From contig JAURVB010012327.1 in assembly GCA_033002965.1 (NCBI GenBank), positions 1 through 64,000 on the forward strand: a stretch of 64,000 nt of DNA. Reading direction: 5' to 3'. Positions 1 to 10,529 of the stretch are shown piece by piece (the stretch's first letter is position 1; the number at the start of each line of letters is the position of its first letter). The DNA comes from Piper betle (Eukaryota; Streptophyta; Magnoliopsida; Piperales; Piperaceae). The position numbers were made by a program, and so were the translations under genes. Below the pieces are notes generated by a model. The model saw only the letters and a program-made list of their open reading frames with translations, was not told where the DNA came from and searched no databases.

Positions 1-112
1 AAAATGTCACACTTAATAATATATTAGTGACATATTTAATGAGGTGTAGGTAAGCCAAAACTTAATAAAGTAGGATTTTCATCCTAAAAGTGCCCGATAC
101 AATTTCAAAAAC

Positions 113-925
113 CTCACCGCCCGTCTCATAGGACAGTCCAATAAGGTTCCAAATAGACGGCAAACAATCAAAATATGCTTAAGACATGATCCTAATATCT
201 ACTAATATTTGCCTCGACTAAATTAAATATAAAAAAGTTGGGCATGTAACGTTTAAATAAACGTACCAAATACCAAAAGAGGCTAAAGCCGGATCAATAT
301 AGATCATACAGCACTCGAATCACGGCAAAAAAGGCTGGTCCCGACTATTTCAATCTGGGTCAAAATAAAAACGACTTAAAAATCTTTGGGCGAGCGGCCA
401 TCAGTTTTACATAGACCATTTCTAACACCCCTTCTAAACAAAACACATGTTTCCTGCAAAGTAAGGCTTAAATTCTGCTAACGCCCCTCTTAATTTTTGG
501 GTCCATCTCCCGCATTTAATTTGCCCACTAAAGCTTCTGCAAAGTAAGGCTTCTACTCGGCAACCTACAATATAGGCTACTTGCATTGTTGTTAATTCTA
601 TGTCCACAAATACAGTATGTTCTCACTATTATAAAATGTTTTATCTTCAAGCGTATTATGCATGATTATTTTCTACCAAGAATATAAATTTTTTTTAATG
701 TTCAATTCGTGAGTTTTTTGTTTACGGTTATTTTATAAAATAATCAAAGTCCTTATAAGTTTTAATTTAGATATATAATATATGAGCTCCAACTATTATA
801 GTATATATCTCATGTTAATTAAACAAACTATGTAAGTGAACTGTATAAGGGATGTTATAAACTATATGTATATTTAGTTGCAGTACCAAGAGTTATCGTT
901 ACGAGCGTTTAGGTTAGAATCGAAC
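113..925. repeat. ~0.8 kb direct repeat, copy 1 (upstream of PPO-A1)
   Basis: This AT-rich noncoding block reappears in the same orientation at 5089-5923, so the two copies bracket PPO-A1. Shared landmarks are ATAGACGGCAAACAATCAAA, TGCCTCGACTAAA and a final TTAGGTTAGAATCGAAC. The copies differ by scattered substitutions and small indels. I recognise no coding potential; short antisense reading frames here are not convincing. Positions 1-112 before it hold nothing I can identify. Confidence 0.75.
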
Positions 926-2504
926 AATATTATATATATGTATATATATATATATACATACATATACATATATTATCAATAATAAGTATTTTAAGTATAT
1001 TATTCAAAATATGAGGTTTTAGTACTGCATGCCTTTATTAGTTGTAACAACACATGGTATATATAGGTGATATAGGGCCATCTTTTGAGGGAAGAGAATT
1101 TAATATTGCCATTGAAAATATCCTTTTATTAATATAAGAGAAATTTAGTGTCTTACTCTAATGAAAGGTACAGATCAAGATTTAATCAATAAAAATATAA
1201 CAAAATAAAAAATTATTACCATGAATTATTTCTTTATTTATTTAGAGTTTATCTTTAAAATCATAATCTATTGTTTCATTCAATTCACATTCAATCTATC
1301 TAAATACAACAAAATAAAATTTATGTATTAAATTATTTATGATTTATCTTTTTATTTATTAGACTTTATCACTTTAAAGTCAGAGTGTATATATATCATC
1401 ATCTCCTCGTTCAATGTAGAACTTTTAATATAATTAAAATCTATCTTTGGCACATGCCCCAAGATTCACAATATCCATGTCTCAATCAACCTCGAAATTG
1501 CTCGATGTTTGGTTCGATTTAGTTTGAATTAGAGCTCGGCTCGAATCAAGCGAGCAAGAGCATAAGCATACCTCCGTTCGGTTCGACTTGATTCGAAGCT
1601 CGATAATTTACATTTGATATATTAGTTGATATAATATTTATATAGCCGGCTATATGAAATATAAAAATTAATAAATGTAATTATATAATATGACAATTTT
1701 ACACACTAATACAATGATTTATTTCCAAACAAACTATCTGACATAGAATTGAACTGAAAGTAAACTATGTTAGCTTTTATAATTAATTTTACTTCAAGTT
1801 ATATAGAAAAATATATATAATGTGAATAATAATCGAGTTAGCTTGTGTTTGACTCGAACTTGACTTGACTTGAACCCTTTTGAACTCGACTCAAACTCTA
1901 AATAAACGAGTCGAGTTTGAGTATTACTGAACTTAACTCGACTCGACTCGTTCGATTAGCACCCATATCCATACCTAATTTACTCTTATTAATAAAAAAA
2001 TCAACTCAATATTAATATATGATTAAAAATAGGAAATTTAACCAATCAACATACAACAAAAATAAAATAAAATAAATAAAAAAACCAAATTATTATAATT
2101 TTGTCTTCTCATTCTCATGTTCAATTAGAATCTGTTTTTAAAGCCAATTAGAATCTATATCAAAGGCATTAGATTATTATAATTTGTTTCATTATTCAAC
2201 CAGATTTTATTTACAAAATTAAATTAGTACAAGTGGCATATGATGCGTAATACTACCTAGTTTTAGTAAATATTGAAACGCTATTTGCCATGAAATCAAC
2301 TTTGCGTTGTTCACGTGACTTATGTCTTTTATCTCGGTTGAAAGGGCTAAAACAACTAACGGGTACAAAATATTTGAAAAGTTTTACGCCAATGATCAAA
2401 CACAATATGCACCCGCCAAAAGAGAGGCCCGCCTCGCCCTCTCTCTATTTAAACTGAGCTTCCCTCCCTCTTTAACTCATTCCAACATAAGCTTCAGTAG
2501 CACC
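926..2504 (+). promoter_or_regulatory. Upstream region of PPO-A1 (A-type promoter block)
   Basis: The region from about 985 onward is collinear with the sequence before A2 (21166-22432) and A3 (41812-43071), beginning at a shared TATATTATTCAAAATAT. A TATA-like TATTTAAA lies at 2446-2453, 52-59 bp before the ATG. A palindromic CACGTG (G-box type) lies at 2312-2317 and is kept in A2 and A3. From about 1478 to 1968 there is a segment rich in TCGA/CTCGA words with inverted-repeat character, probably a small transposon-derived insert shared by all three copies. A1 lacks the ~90 bp containing CTCGTTCGGAAGTTGCA that A2 and A3 carry just upstream of the G-box. Confidence 0.6.
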
Positions 2505-4476
2505 ATGGCCATGTCTATGAAGCTCAACACCCCCACGCCCACCTCCACAACCGCAGCCTCCTACGCCACCCCATTGCTCATTCCCACGCCTTCGATCCGG
2601 CCGCCGCCCCGCCGAGTTAGTACTAGTATTAGAAGTAGCGCCCAGGGCCGGGATGGTGCGTCGACCAGGGTAGACCGTCGGAATCTTCTTCTCGGCCTAG
2701 GCAGCATGTACGGAGCCACCACAGCCGCAGGCATAGCCCGGGGCGACCCCGTCCAGCCGCCGGACCTCACCGCCTGCCATCCCGCCAACTACCCCGACGC
2801 CTACAACGACAACCTGCCGGTGCAGTGCTGCCCCCTTACGATCTGAGCAAGATACCGGACCCCATACCGTCCTACGTTCTACCGACAAATGCACCGCTCC
2901 GAACTCGGAGGCCGGCGCACAAGCTGAGCACGTCGGAGATCGAAAGGTTCAAGACGGCGGTGCAGAAGATGAAGGCGCTCCCAAGCAACCATCCATGGAA
3001 CTTCATGCGGCAAGCTCAAATCCACTGCGTTTACTGCAACGAAGGCTACAACCAGAAAGGCTACGATGTGCCCCTCCAAATTCACTTTAGCGCTCTCTTC
3101 CTCCCATGGCATAGGTGGTACATCTACTTCTTCGAGAAGATCTTGGGCAAGATCATTGGCGACGACACCTTTGCTCTCCCATTCTGGAACTACGACGTCG
3201 AGGAGGGGATGAAGATCCCGGACCCCTACAAGGAAAGTAGCTCGAGCTTGTACAACCCCAACCGAAACATGCGTCACAAAGATGAGCTCATCTACCTCAA
3301 CTGGGACTACGATTTGCAGGACACGCCGGTGTCCCCGAATGGTGGTGGACGAAAACCTGAACCTGTTGGCGGCGTTGTTCGACGACGACAACCTGGCCCA
3401 GCCGAGCCTGTTCATGGGCGACCCGGTGCCGGCGGGGCAGTACGTGAACAGCGGCAACGCCAACCTCACGATGGGGGCGTTGGAGAACATGCACAACTTC
3501 GTGCACAAGTGGGTTGGGAAGGTGGAGCCGCCCAACATGGACATGGGCAACTTCTTCTCCGCCGGTAGGGACCTCATCTTCTACGCCCACCATGCCAATG
3601 TCGACCGACTTTGGGATATCTACCGCAACAAGAGAAACAACGTCAATGAGTTCGGCGATGAGTGGTTGGACGCCAAATTCGTGTTTTATGATGAGAACCA
3701 AAAGATCGTCACCGTCACGGTAAGAAGATCATATTTCGTTCATTAATGACATATCATGATCATATTATTCATGAAGTACGTGGTACTACTACTTTCTTTT
3801 TTATTTTCTCTAATCTAACTCACATTTACACCCACTCACCCAACACATACCAACAACACCAACCTCTTGTCCAACCCATAGCCAATGCACTCAAAGTTCT
3901 TGCAGGAATTAATACTACTGACTGATCTGTTACTAATGAAATGATAATTGACGACAGACGAGGCAGAGTTTGGATATCCAAGCGATGAAATATGAGAACG
4001 AGGATGTGCCCACCAAATACACAACGCTGCCCAAAGGGAACCCGAAGCCGGCGCCGTCGGGGAGCCCGACGGAGTTCGGGCCGTCGCGAAGGACCCTCGA
4101 CCGCAACATTGTGCTGACTGTGAAGCGGCCCAATAAGGCGTTGAGGACGTTGGAGAAGATCTTCGATCAGGTGGAGGTGCTGTCGGTGGACGGCATCGAG
4201 CTCACCACGCCGGACGCCGCCTCCTTCGAAGTCTACCTGAGCAACTCGCGGCAGGACAAGAGCGAGCTGGTGGGCACCTACTCCCGTGTCCGGCACAATA
4301 ACACCCATCAAGGCGGGTTGTTTAACAGGATTAGGTACGCCGTGGGCATCACCGGCGCGGTGGACAGGATAGGCGCCAGCGCCGATGAGACGGTGGTGGT
4401 GACCCTCGTCCCCCGCACCGGCAACGTCACCGTCGGCGGCGTGCACATCGAGCTCGGCCTCAAGCAGTTGTTTTAA
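2505..4476 (+). pseudogene. Polyphenol oxidase A1 (frameshifted copy)
   Basis: This is a plant polyphenol oxidase (catechol oxidase/tyrosinase type), which oxidises o-diphenols to quinones in the thylakoid lumen. Exon 1 is 2505-3719, the GT-AG phase-0 intron 3720-3957 (238 bp), and exon 2 3958-4476. The start is the CACCATGG ATG 52 bp after the TATA box; the frame is open further upstream, but that part overlaps the promoter. The transit peptide carries the twin-arginine motif DRRNLLLGLG. CuA (IHCVYCNEGYNQ, then HFSALFLPWHRW) and CuB (ENMHNFVHKW, then FYAHHANVDRLW) are complete. Two indels break the gene: only five C at 2831-2835 (A2 has six), giving a stop at 2844-2846, and one extra base near 3341 that restores the original frame. 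As written, CuA is out of frame with both the transit peptide and CuB. Homopolymer sequencing error cannot be excluded for the first. Corrected length is about 577 aa, normal for the family. A polyadenylation-like AATAAA lies at 4589-4594. Confidence 0.85.
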
Positions 4477-5088
4477 GGTTTGTGGTGCAAGTTGGACATC
4501 ACTTGTGACGCACCCCCAAAGGTTTGTACGGAAGGCGAGTTGCATAAGTGTACCAACCTTGTCTTTTATGTATAACTATATACCTTTAAATAAAACACCG
4601 GTGCTTTTCGGACTACCGTAAATTCCTGTCTACCCTCTTATATTCTAATTATATATGTCGTCGGTAGTCAATTCGACTTTCACATTTAAATGTATGGTTT
4701 ACGATCGTATTATGTGTGCAGCTTATTTTATCCTATTAATATAAGTTTTAATAAATATTTAATATAAAAATGCATTCTTTTAGTGTACATTTCAATTTCT
4801 GTATATATTATAATAATAGGAATGTTTATAAATATTTATTTAAAAGAGGTTTTTATAGATAATCATACATTTATTAAAATGATCTTAGCTATTCAAAGAA
4901 GGGGCATTTAAATGTTAAATATTGAGTTAAATATACTCGGTAATATTATAATTGGGCCTAGTTATTTCTGTTTTTATTAAATAAAGGAGCCATGAAGAGA
5001 ACAACACGAAAACAAGTGTTTTGTCATTTGTTTTTGTGAGGCCCGAGACTAAATGATCCTCATAAAATAAAATGATATATATATATAA
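4477..5088 (+). other. 3' flank of PPO-A1
   Basis: This noncoding, AT-rich flank is collinear with the 3' flanks of A2 (from 24350) and A3 (from 45040), including AATAAAACACCGGTGCTTTT and a (TA)n stretch near 5076-5088. In the other units this TA stretch is the junction to the B-type upstream region. Here it leads instead into the 0.8 kb direct repeat. Confidence 0.6.
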
Positions 5089-5923
5089 GCTCACTGCCCG
5101 TTTTATAGGAGAGGTTTTAAATAGACGGCAAACAATCAAAACATGTTTGGGACGCAATCCTAACATCTACTCAATATCTGCCTCGACTAAACTAAATGTA
5201 AAAAAATTGGGCATGTAACGTTTAAATGAACGTACCAAATACCAAAAGAGGCTACTCGAATTACGGCAAAAAAAGGCCGGTCCCAACTATTCCAATCTGG
5301 GTCAAAATAAAAATGACTTAAAAATCTTTGGTCGAGCGGTTTTACATTGACCATTTCTGATACCCCTTCTAAACAAAACACATGTTTCCTGCAAAGTAAG
5401 GCTTAAATTCTGCTAACGCCCCTCTTAATTTTTGGGTCCATTTCCCGCATTTAATTTGCCCACTAAAGCTTCTGCAAAGTAAGGCTTCTACTCGGCAACC
5501 TACACTATAGGCTACTTGTATTGTTGTTAATTCTACGTCCACAAATACAGTATGTTCTCACTATTATAAAATGTTTTATCTTCAAGCGTATTATGAATGA
5601 TTATTTTCTACCAAGACTATAAAATTTTTTTACGTGTTCAATGTAAGAGTTTTTTTGTTTACGGTTAGTTTATAAAATAATCAAAGTCCTTATAAGTTTG
5701 TAATTTAGATGTATAATATATGAGCTCCAACTATTATAGTATATATCTCATGTTAATTAAACGAACTATGTAACTGAACTGTATAAGGGATGTTATAAAC
5801 TATATGTATATTTAGTTGCAACGAACTATGTAACTGAACTGTATAAGGGATGTTATAAACTATATGTATATTTAGTTGCAGCACCAAGAGTTATCGTTAC
5901 GAGCGTTTAGGTTAGAATCGAAC
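5089..5923. repeat. ~0.8 kb direct repeat, copy 2, interrupted by an LTR element
   Basis: This is the second copy of the block at 113-925. It contains a perfect 60-bp tandem duplication (5761-5820 and 5821-5880) that copy 1 lacks. It stops at CGAAC (5919-5923), exactly where the large LTR begins. In copy 1 the same CGAAC (921-925) continues into ordinary AT-rich sequence, so copy 1 preserves the pre-insertion state on this side. Confidence 0.8.
5761..5880. repeat. Perfect 60-bp tandem duplication
   Basis: Bases 5761-5820 and 5821-5880 are identical. The homologous stretch at 832-891 has one copy, so the duplication is specific to this copy and recent, or an assembly artefact. Confidence 0.95.
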
Positions 5924-8759
5924 TGTAAAACCCGTGACTCGAATTAGAGTTTTACGGGAGCGAACCAGTCGGTTCGAGTCGAGTCAGCTTTATGGACCGC
6001 GAGCTGAGTTGAGGCTAGTTGTGAGTTATGAGCGATGATGGTCATATATACTCAAGTATACGATAATAATGTCAAAAAGATGATGAAAAATGGGTTATCA
6101 AGTATATAGAGGTATGCAGTATTGATTGTTATTTTTATTTGATCGTAGATTATTTTTAGGGCCGAATGACGAATTAGGACGCAATATAGGTGAGTTTGGG
6201 TGGGCTATTAGTTATAAAACATATCATTTGGATGTTACTGTGTTCGTTTGATTTTACGAAATTTTCCCCATATTTTTCTAGATTTTTTTGAATTTATTAC
6301 GAACTAGTTATTATTTTGACTCAAATAGGAATCGAGTTAATACTTATTTACGAGATTGCCATTGAGGGCATTTTTCTCCCTCCCGACACCTACCCTCCTA
6401 AAACCCTCACCGCCTTGTGCTCGTTGCCGCTGCCGCCGCCATCGTCGACGTCGCACTGCCGTCGATCGTCGCCGCCCTGCCTTGCTGTTCCGTCGCCGTG
6501 CCGCCCCAACCGATCGCCTGCCGGCGCGATGCGACGAAGCCGCCTCGGCCATCGCCACTCCGAGCCGGATTCTGCTCTGTTCGGTCACCGTCGCCGCCGC
6601 TGTGACCACCAGTCTCACCCTCTCGCCGTCGCCGACGTTTCCCCCATCATCCCGATTGCCGTCGAGCCCGGCCACAGCCCTGTTCGGAGCACACTGCCGC
6701 CGCCACCCACTTTTGACGCCGCCGCCGACAGCCATCGCCACCCCGGGTGCTTTGTTTGACGCCACCATTGGACCAAGCTCGTCGAGCTGGTGCCGATAGA
6801 CCCCCTGATTGTCCCGTCTCAATTCATCGCTGGAAAACCGCTAGAACCGCCGGGAAATTGGATTCGTAGGAAATTCGCCGGATCATCCGCCGAACGCACC
6901 CGGTCCAATTTGATCCGACTTTAAATGCCACTAGGTGCCGAATTCGAGTTTCGAGCCACGAAACGAAAACCCTAGCCGTCGCCGTTTTTCGACGACGTGA
7001 GGTATAATTTATTTTAACTTAATTATTTGAAAGTATTGATTATTAGAATTGCATGCTAGGATTGGTGAATTGTGTGTTATAATAATATATATAAATGTAG
7101 ATTTAATTAAGGATAAAATATGAAATTTGTTTGATTGAGTGGTGTTAAAAATGGAGGCTAAGAAACTAATTAGGGTAACTAGGTAATGATCATGATCTAA
7201 TGCAAACTAGCCTAAATAGACTTGCTAGAATTGATATAGGTTGATGTGTGTTGGTTGATGCGTGATTGTGTGTGCATGCTATAGGATGTGTGATTCATCA
7301 TGCGGGCATTAGTTTTTAGCTTGATTGTGTATGTACGGTGTAGGAGCTCGCCGCCTAGGCGCGTGGACCCGTTTGGAGCTTCTACTAGGTCCGTTTAGGA
7401 CTCGTTCTTTGTTTTTACGCTACTCTATTGTGTATTTGATTTATCATGTGCAGGACGAGTTAAGTAGCGCTTTATCGGATCCCACTTAACTCGGGCCATT
7501 TAGCCAACGGTTTTTTTCGGATTAATAACCCTCGAGGATGAGATCACTCGAGTTTGTTATCAAACTTTAGATCCAGCTCACGATGCCATCGGGCCTATTG
7601 TATAAATCCCAACCCAGGCCTATATATATATAGTTTTTGCGTTTTCGGTGAGAGATAGAATGAGGGTTACTGACGGCCACGCCTTTAGATAGGGCGTGTG
7701 CTTGGAAGAGCGGGCTCTGGAGCTGGGGAGAACCCACTTCGTTCCCGAAGGATCCAGACAACTCCACCTTTGAGTTCCTCAAACCCGGAGAAGTGTGGAG
7801 GTTTACGGGTACTGCAATGCAGCGCATGTCTAGACTTGTGGTTCAAAGGGCACTAAAGGCGACTGCCTGAGAGTTCTCGGCCTTTGTGCTCAAGGCCAGG
7901 TGTAATATAGAAGGTGCAGAGGGCGAAAAGGAATGAGATTTGATGCGAGAAGCGATAGAGAAATGGCCAACGTATGAGAATGAGAAAGAAAGGGGACGCT
8001 GTCGACTCGAGGGCGACGGCCTGATAGCGACGGCTCCCATATGTGCCTTGATGAGAGTTCTTGAGCAAGTATATGGTTTTCATTCAAGAGGAGTGTTTGC
8101 TCTCGTATGCCAGATTGATATTAGTTATTTTCCGGGCCGGTAACACTCGTTACTGACGGTTTTTCTATATATATGTAGGTGAGGAATGCGAGCGATGAAA
8201 GCTGTCGGGACTGCAGAGGAGCAGCACGGAACCGCGCACACATGTACCTACCGCGTGTAATCTATAATGACGGTGTGTTATCGCTACGTGAATGATAATT
8301 TCGATGTGTTTGCTTAAAAGAATTGCTTGTTATGAAATGACCAGATCAATGTGAATGAGTAGGGAGCCTTAGAGTTTAGACTCAGCTCAGGTGAAACAAA
8401 TGAGATAGTGATTGAATGTCATGGTAGATTATTATGTGTTATCGTATTTTCATAAAATATTTATATACCCTTGATGTGGACAGGTTGGCCCCTATTGCAT
8501 TTTTAGGGGAAACTCTATCCGTTTTTTTGGTTTCTCATTTATTGTTTTGTTTTGTCTTTGCTTGCAAGTCATGGCATGCATGTAGGACTCCGTTAGAACC
8601 CAATTGTTCCCATCCATGCATTTCATATTTGCATCTCCATCTTGAGACACCCAGGGTAGATTCGGGTCGGCTTAACCGAATCCAGTAGATTAGTGAACGG
8701 TTCGGTCGCCGGTGACATTTCCGGGTTGGTTCACGGGTGAGCCGAAACGAGGTGTTACA
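5924..8759 (+). mobile_element. 5' LTR of a large Tekay/Del-like (Ty3-gypsy) element
   Basis: The LTR begins TGTAAAACCC and ends GGTGTTACA (2.84 kb). It is followed after four bases by a primer-binding site, TGGTATCAAAGC at 8764-8775, complementary to initiator tRNA-Met with one mismatch. This fixes it as a 5' LTR in + orientation. A GC-rich block (about 6360-6990) generates spurious open frames. The same LTR family appears in reverse orientation at 31562-34339, 35413-38949, 54541-57812 and 57813-60762. LTRs of 2-4 kb with this terminal pattern are typical of Tekay/Del chromoviruses; the family assignment is by ends and length only, because no pol domain is readable. Confidence 0.75.
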
Positions 8760-9063
8760 ATAGTGGTATCAAAGCTAACCCTCGGTTGATTAAGATGGTA
8801 GATGCGTTACACGTTACATGTGTGCCGAAGCTGCTCCGAGCTGTTCCGATAGGTATTTTTCTGTTTTAATGTTTTTGATTGTAGATTTCCTTACAAATCG
8901 GTACTGTGACAGGTGAGTAGACTAGAGCAGGAACTACTAGTAGGATGGTCACATAGACCCGTCGGACACAGATCAGGAGTCCATCTCCTCCCATGCCCAG
9001 GCAGGACAGCCCCAGCCATGGTCACAGCGACATTGCTTCCAGTCGACCTAGGACCACCATGCC
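8760..9063 (+). mobile_element. Primer-binding site and leader of the large-LTR element
   Basis: The iMet-type primer-binding site (8764-8775) is followed by about 290 bp of leader or degenerate gag start. The sequence then runs into the TRIM array at 9064 and resumes at 10530-10534 with the duplicated ATGCC. Confidence 0.65.
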
Positions 9064-10529
9064 TGTGAGATCCCTCAACTTAGTCCCACATCTAATACCT
9101 ACTGGGAGAAGATCCTGTTTATAAGTGGGAATGAACTAGAGATCTTTAACTTGGTTAACCATTTTAAAGAAATGACTTAGGCCCATTACGTTGCACTTTG
9201 GACTGGGTCGTTGTAGGTGGTATCAGAGCAACCTGGTTCTGTGTTAGATGGTGGGCTAGACTAGCGACTTTGGCTAGGCTTCCAGTCACAGGCCAGAATG
9301 GTCATGGGCTGGGGCTAGCAACGGGCCGGACTAGAAATGTTGGCTAGGCTGTCGGTCACGGGCTAGAAAGGTTGTGGGCTGGGGCTAGCAAAGAGCCAAG
9401 AATAGGCATTTCGGGGATGGAATTTCCTAAGGTGGGTGGATTGTGAGATCCCTCAACTTAGTCCCACATCTAATACCTACTGGGAGAAGATCCTGTTTAT
9501 AAGTGGGAATAGACTATAGATTTTTAACTTTCGGGGTACCCATTTTAAAGAAATGACTTAGCCAATTACGTTGCACTTTGGGCTAGGTCGTTACAAATGG
9601 TATTAGAGCCGACCTGGCTCTGTGTTAGATGGTGGGCAAGATTAGGGACATTGGCTAGGCTGCCGGTCACGGGCTAGAAAGGTCGTGGGCTGGGGCTAGT
9701 AACGGGCCAAGAATAGGCATTTCGGGGACGAAATTTCCTAAGGTGGGTGGATTGTGAGATCCCTCAACTTAGTCCCACATTTAATACCTACTGGGAGAAG
9801 ATCTTGTTTATAAGTGGGAATGGACTATAGATCTTTAACTTTCGGGGTACCCATATTAAAGAAATGACTTAGCCCATTACGTTGCACTTTGGGCCGGGTC
9901 GTTACAAATAGTATCAGAGCCGACCTGGTTCCGTGTTAGATGGTGGGCTGGATTAGAAACGTTGGCTAGGCTGCCAGTCACGGGCCAGAAAAGTCGTGGG
10001 CCAGGGCTAGCAACGGGCCAAGTATAGGCATTTCGGGGACGAAATTTCCTAAGGTGGGTGGATTGTGAGATCCTTCAACTTAGTCCCACATCTAATACCT
10101 ACTGAGAGAAGATCCTGTTTATAAGTGGGAATAGACTATAGATTTTTAACTTTCGGGGTACCCATTTTAAAGAAATGACTTAGCCCATTACGTTGCACTT
10201 TGGGCTGGGTCGTTACAAATGGTATTAGAGCCGACCTGGCTCTGTGTTAGATGGTGGGCAAGATTAGGGACATTGGCTAGGCTGCCGGTCACGGGCTAGA
10301 AAGGTCGTGGGCCTGGGGCTAGCAACGGGTCAAGAATAGGCATTTCGGGGACGAAATTTCCTAAGGTGGGTGGATTGTGAGATCCCTCAACTTAGTCCCA
10401 CATTTAATACCTACTGGGAGAAGATCATGTTTATAAGTGGGAATAGACTAGAGATCTTTAACTTTCGGGGTACCCATTTTAAAGAAATGACTTAGCCCAT
10501 TACGTTGTACTTTGGGTTGGGTCGTTACA
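9064..10529 (+). mobile_element. Tandem TRIM retrotransposon array (5 LTRs, 4 interiors)
   Basis: Five near-identical ~154-bp LTRs lie at 9064-9215, 9442-9595, 9753-9906, 10064-10217 and 10376-10529. Each starts TGTGAGATCC and ends GTCGTTACA (GTCGTTGTA in the first). Each of the first four is followed by an iMet-like primer site (TGGTATCAGAGC or variant) and a short interior ending in a polypurine-like tract (CCTAAGGTGGGTGGAT). The period is 311-312 bp; the first interior is longer (226 bp) because part of it is duplicated. The whole array is bounded by the 5-bp target duplication ATGCC (9059-9063 and 10530-10534). There is no coding capacity, so this is a terminal-repeat retrotransposon in miniature mobilised by another element's enzymes. 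Confidence 0.9.

Noticed and set aside
2322..2504. In-frame upstream extension of PPO-A1 (and of A3 from 42889)
   Set aside because: The extension contains the conserved TATA box and G-box region. A2 lacks the same open extension, and the CACCATGG start is shared by all copies.
2831..2846. Programmed -1 frameshift in the five-C PPO copies
   Set aside because: No classical X XXY YYZ slippery heptamer with a downstream structure is evident; kept only as an untested possibility in the findings.
2879..3577. Long antisense frames across PPO exons (also at 22907-23629, 43447-44142, 48953-49741)
   Set aside because: They mirror the GC-rich coding strand, vary between paralogues and resemble no family.
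3901..3910. Alternative intron acceptor TTGCAG in the A-type introns
   Set aside because: It has a better local context, but the frame after it reaches a stop within about 13 codons, while the acceptor at 3956-3957 preserves the conserved protein.
9064..10529. CRISPR-like or satellite array
   Set aside because: The units are LTR plus primer site plus polypurine tract with a 5-bp target duplication, which identifies a TRIM.
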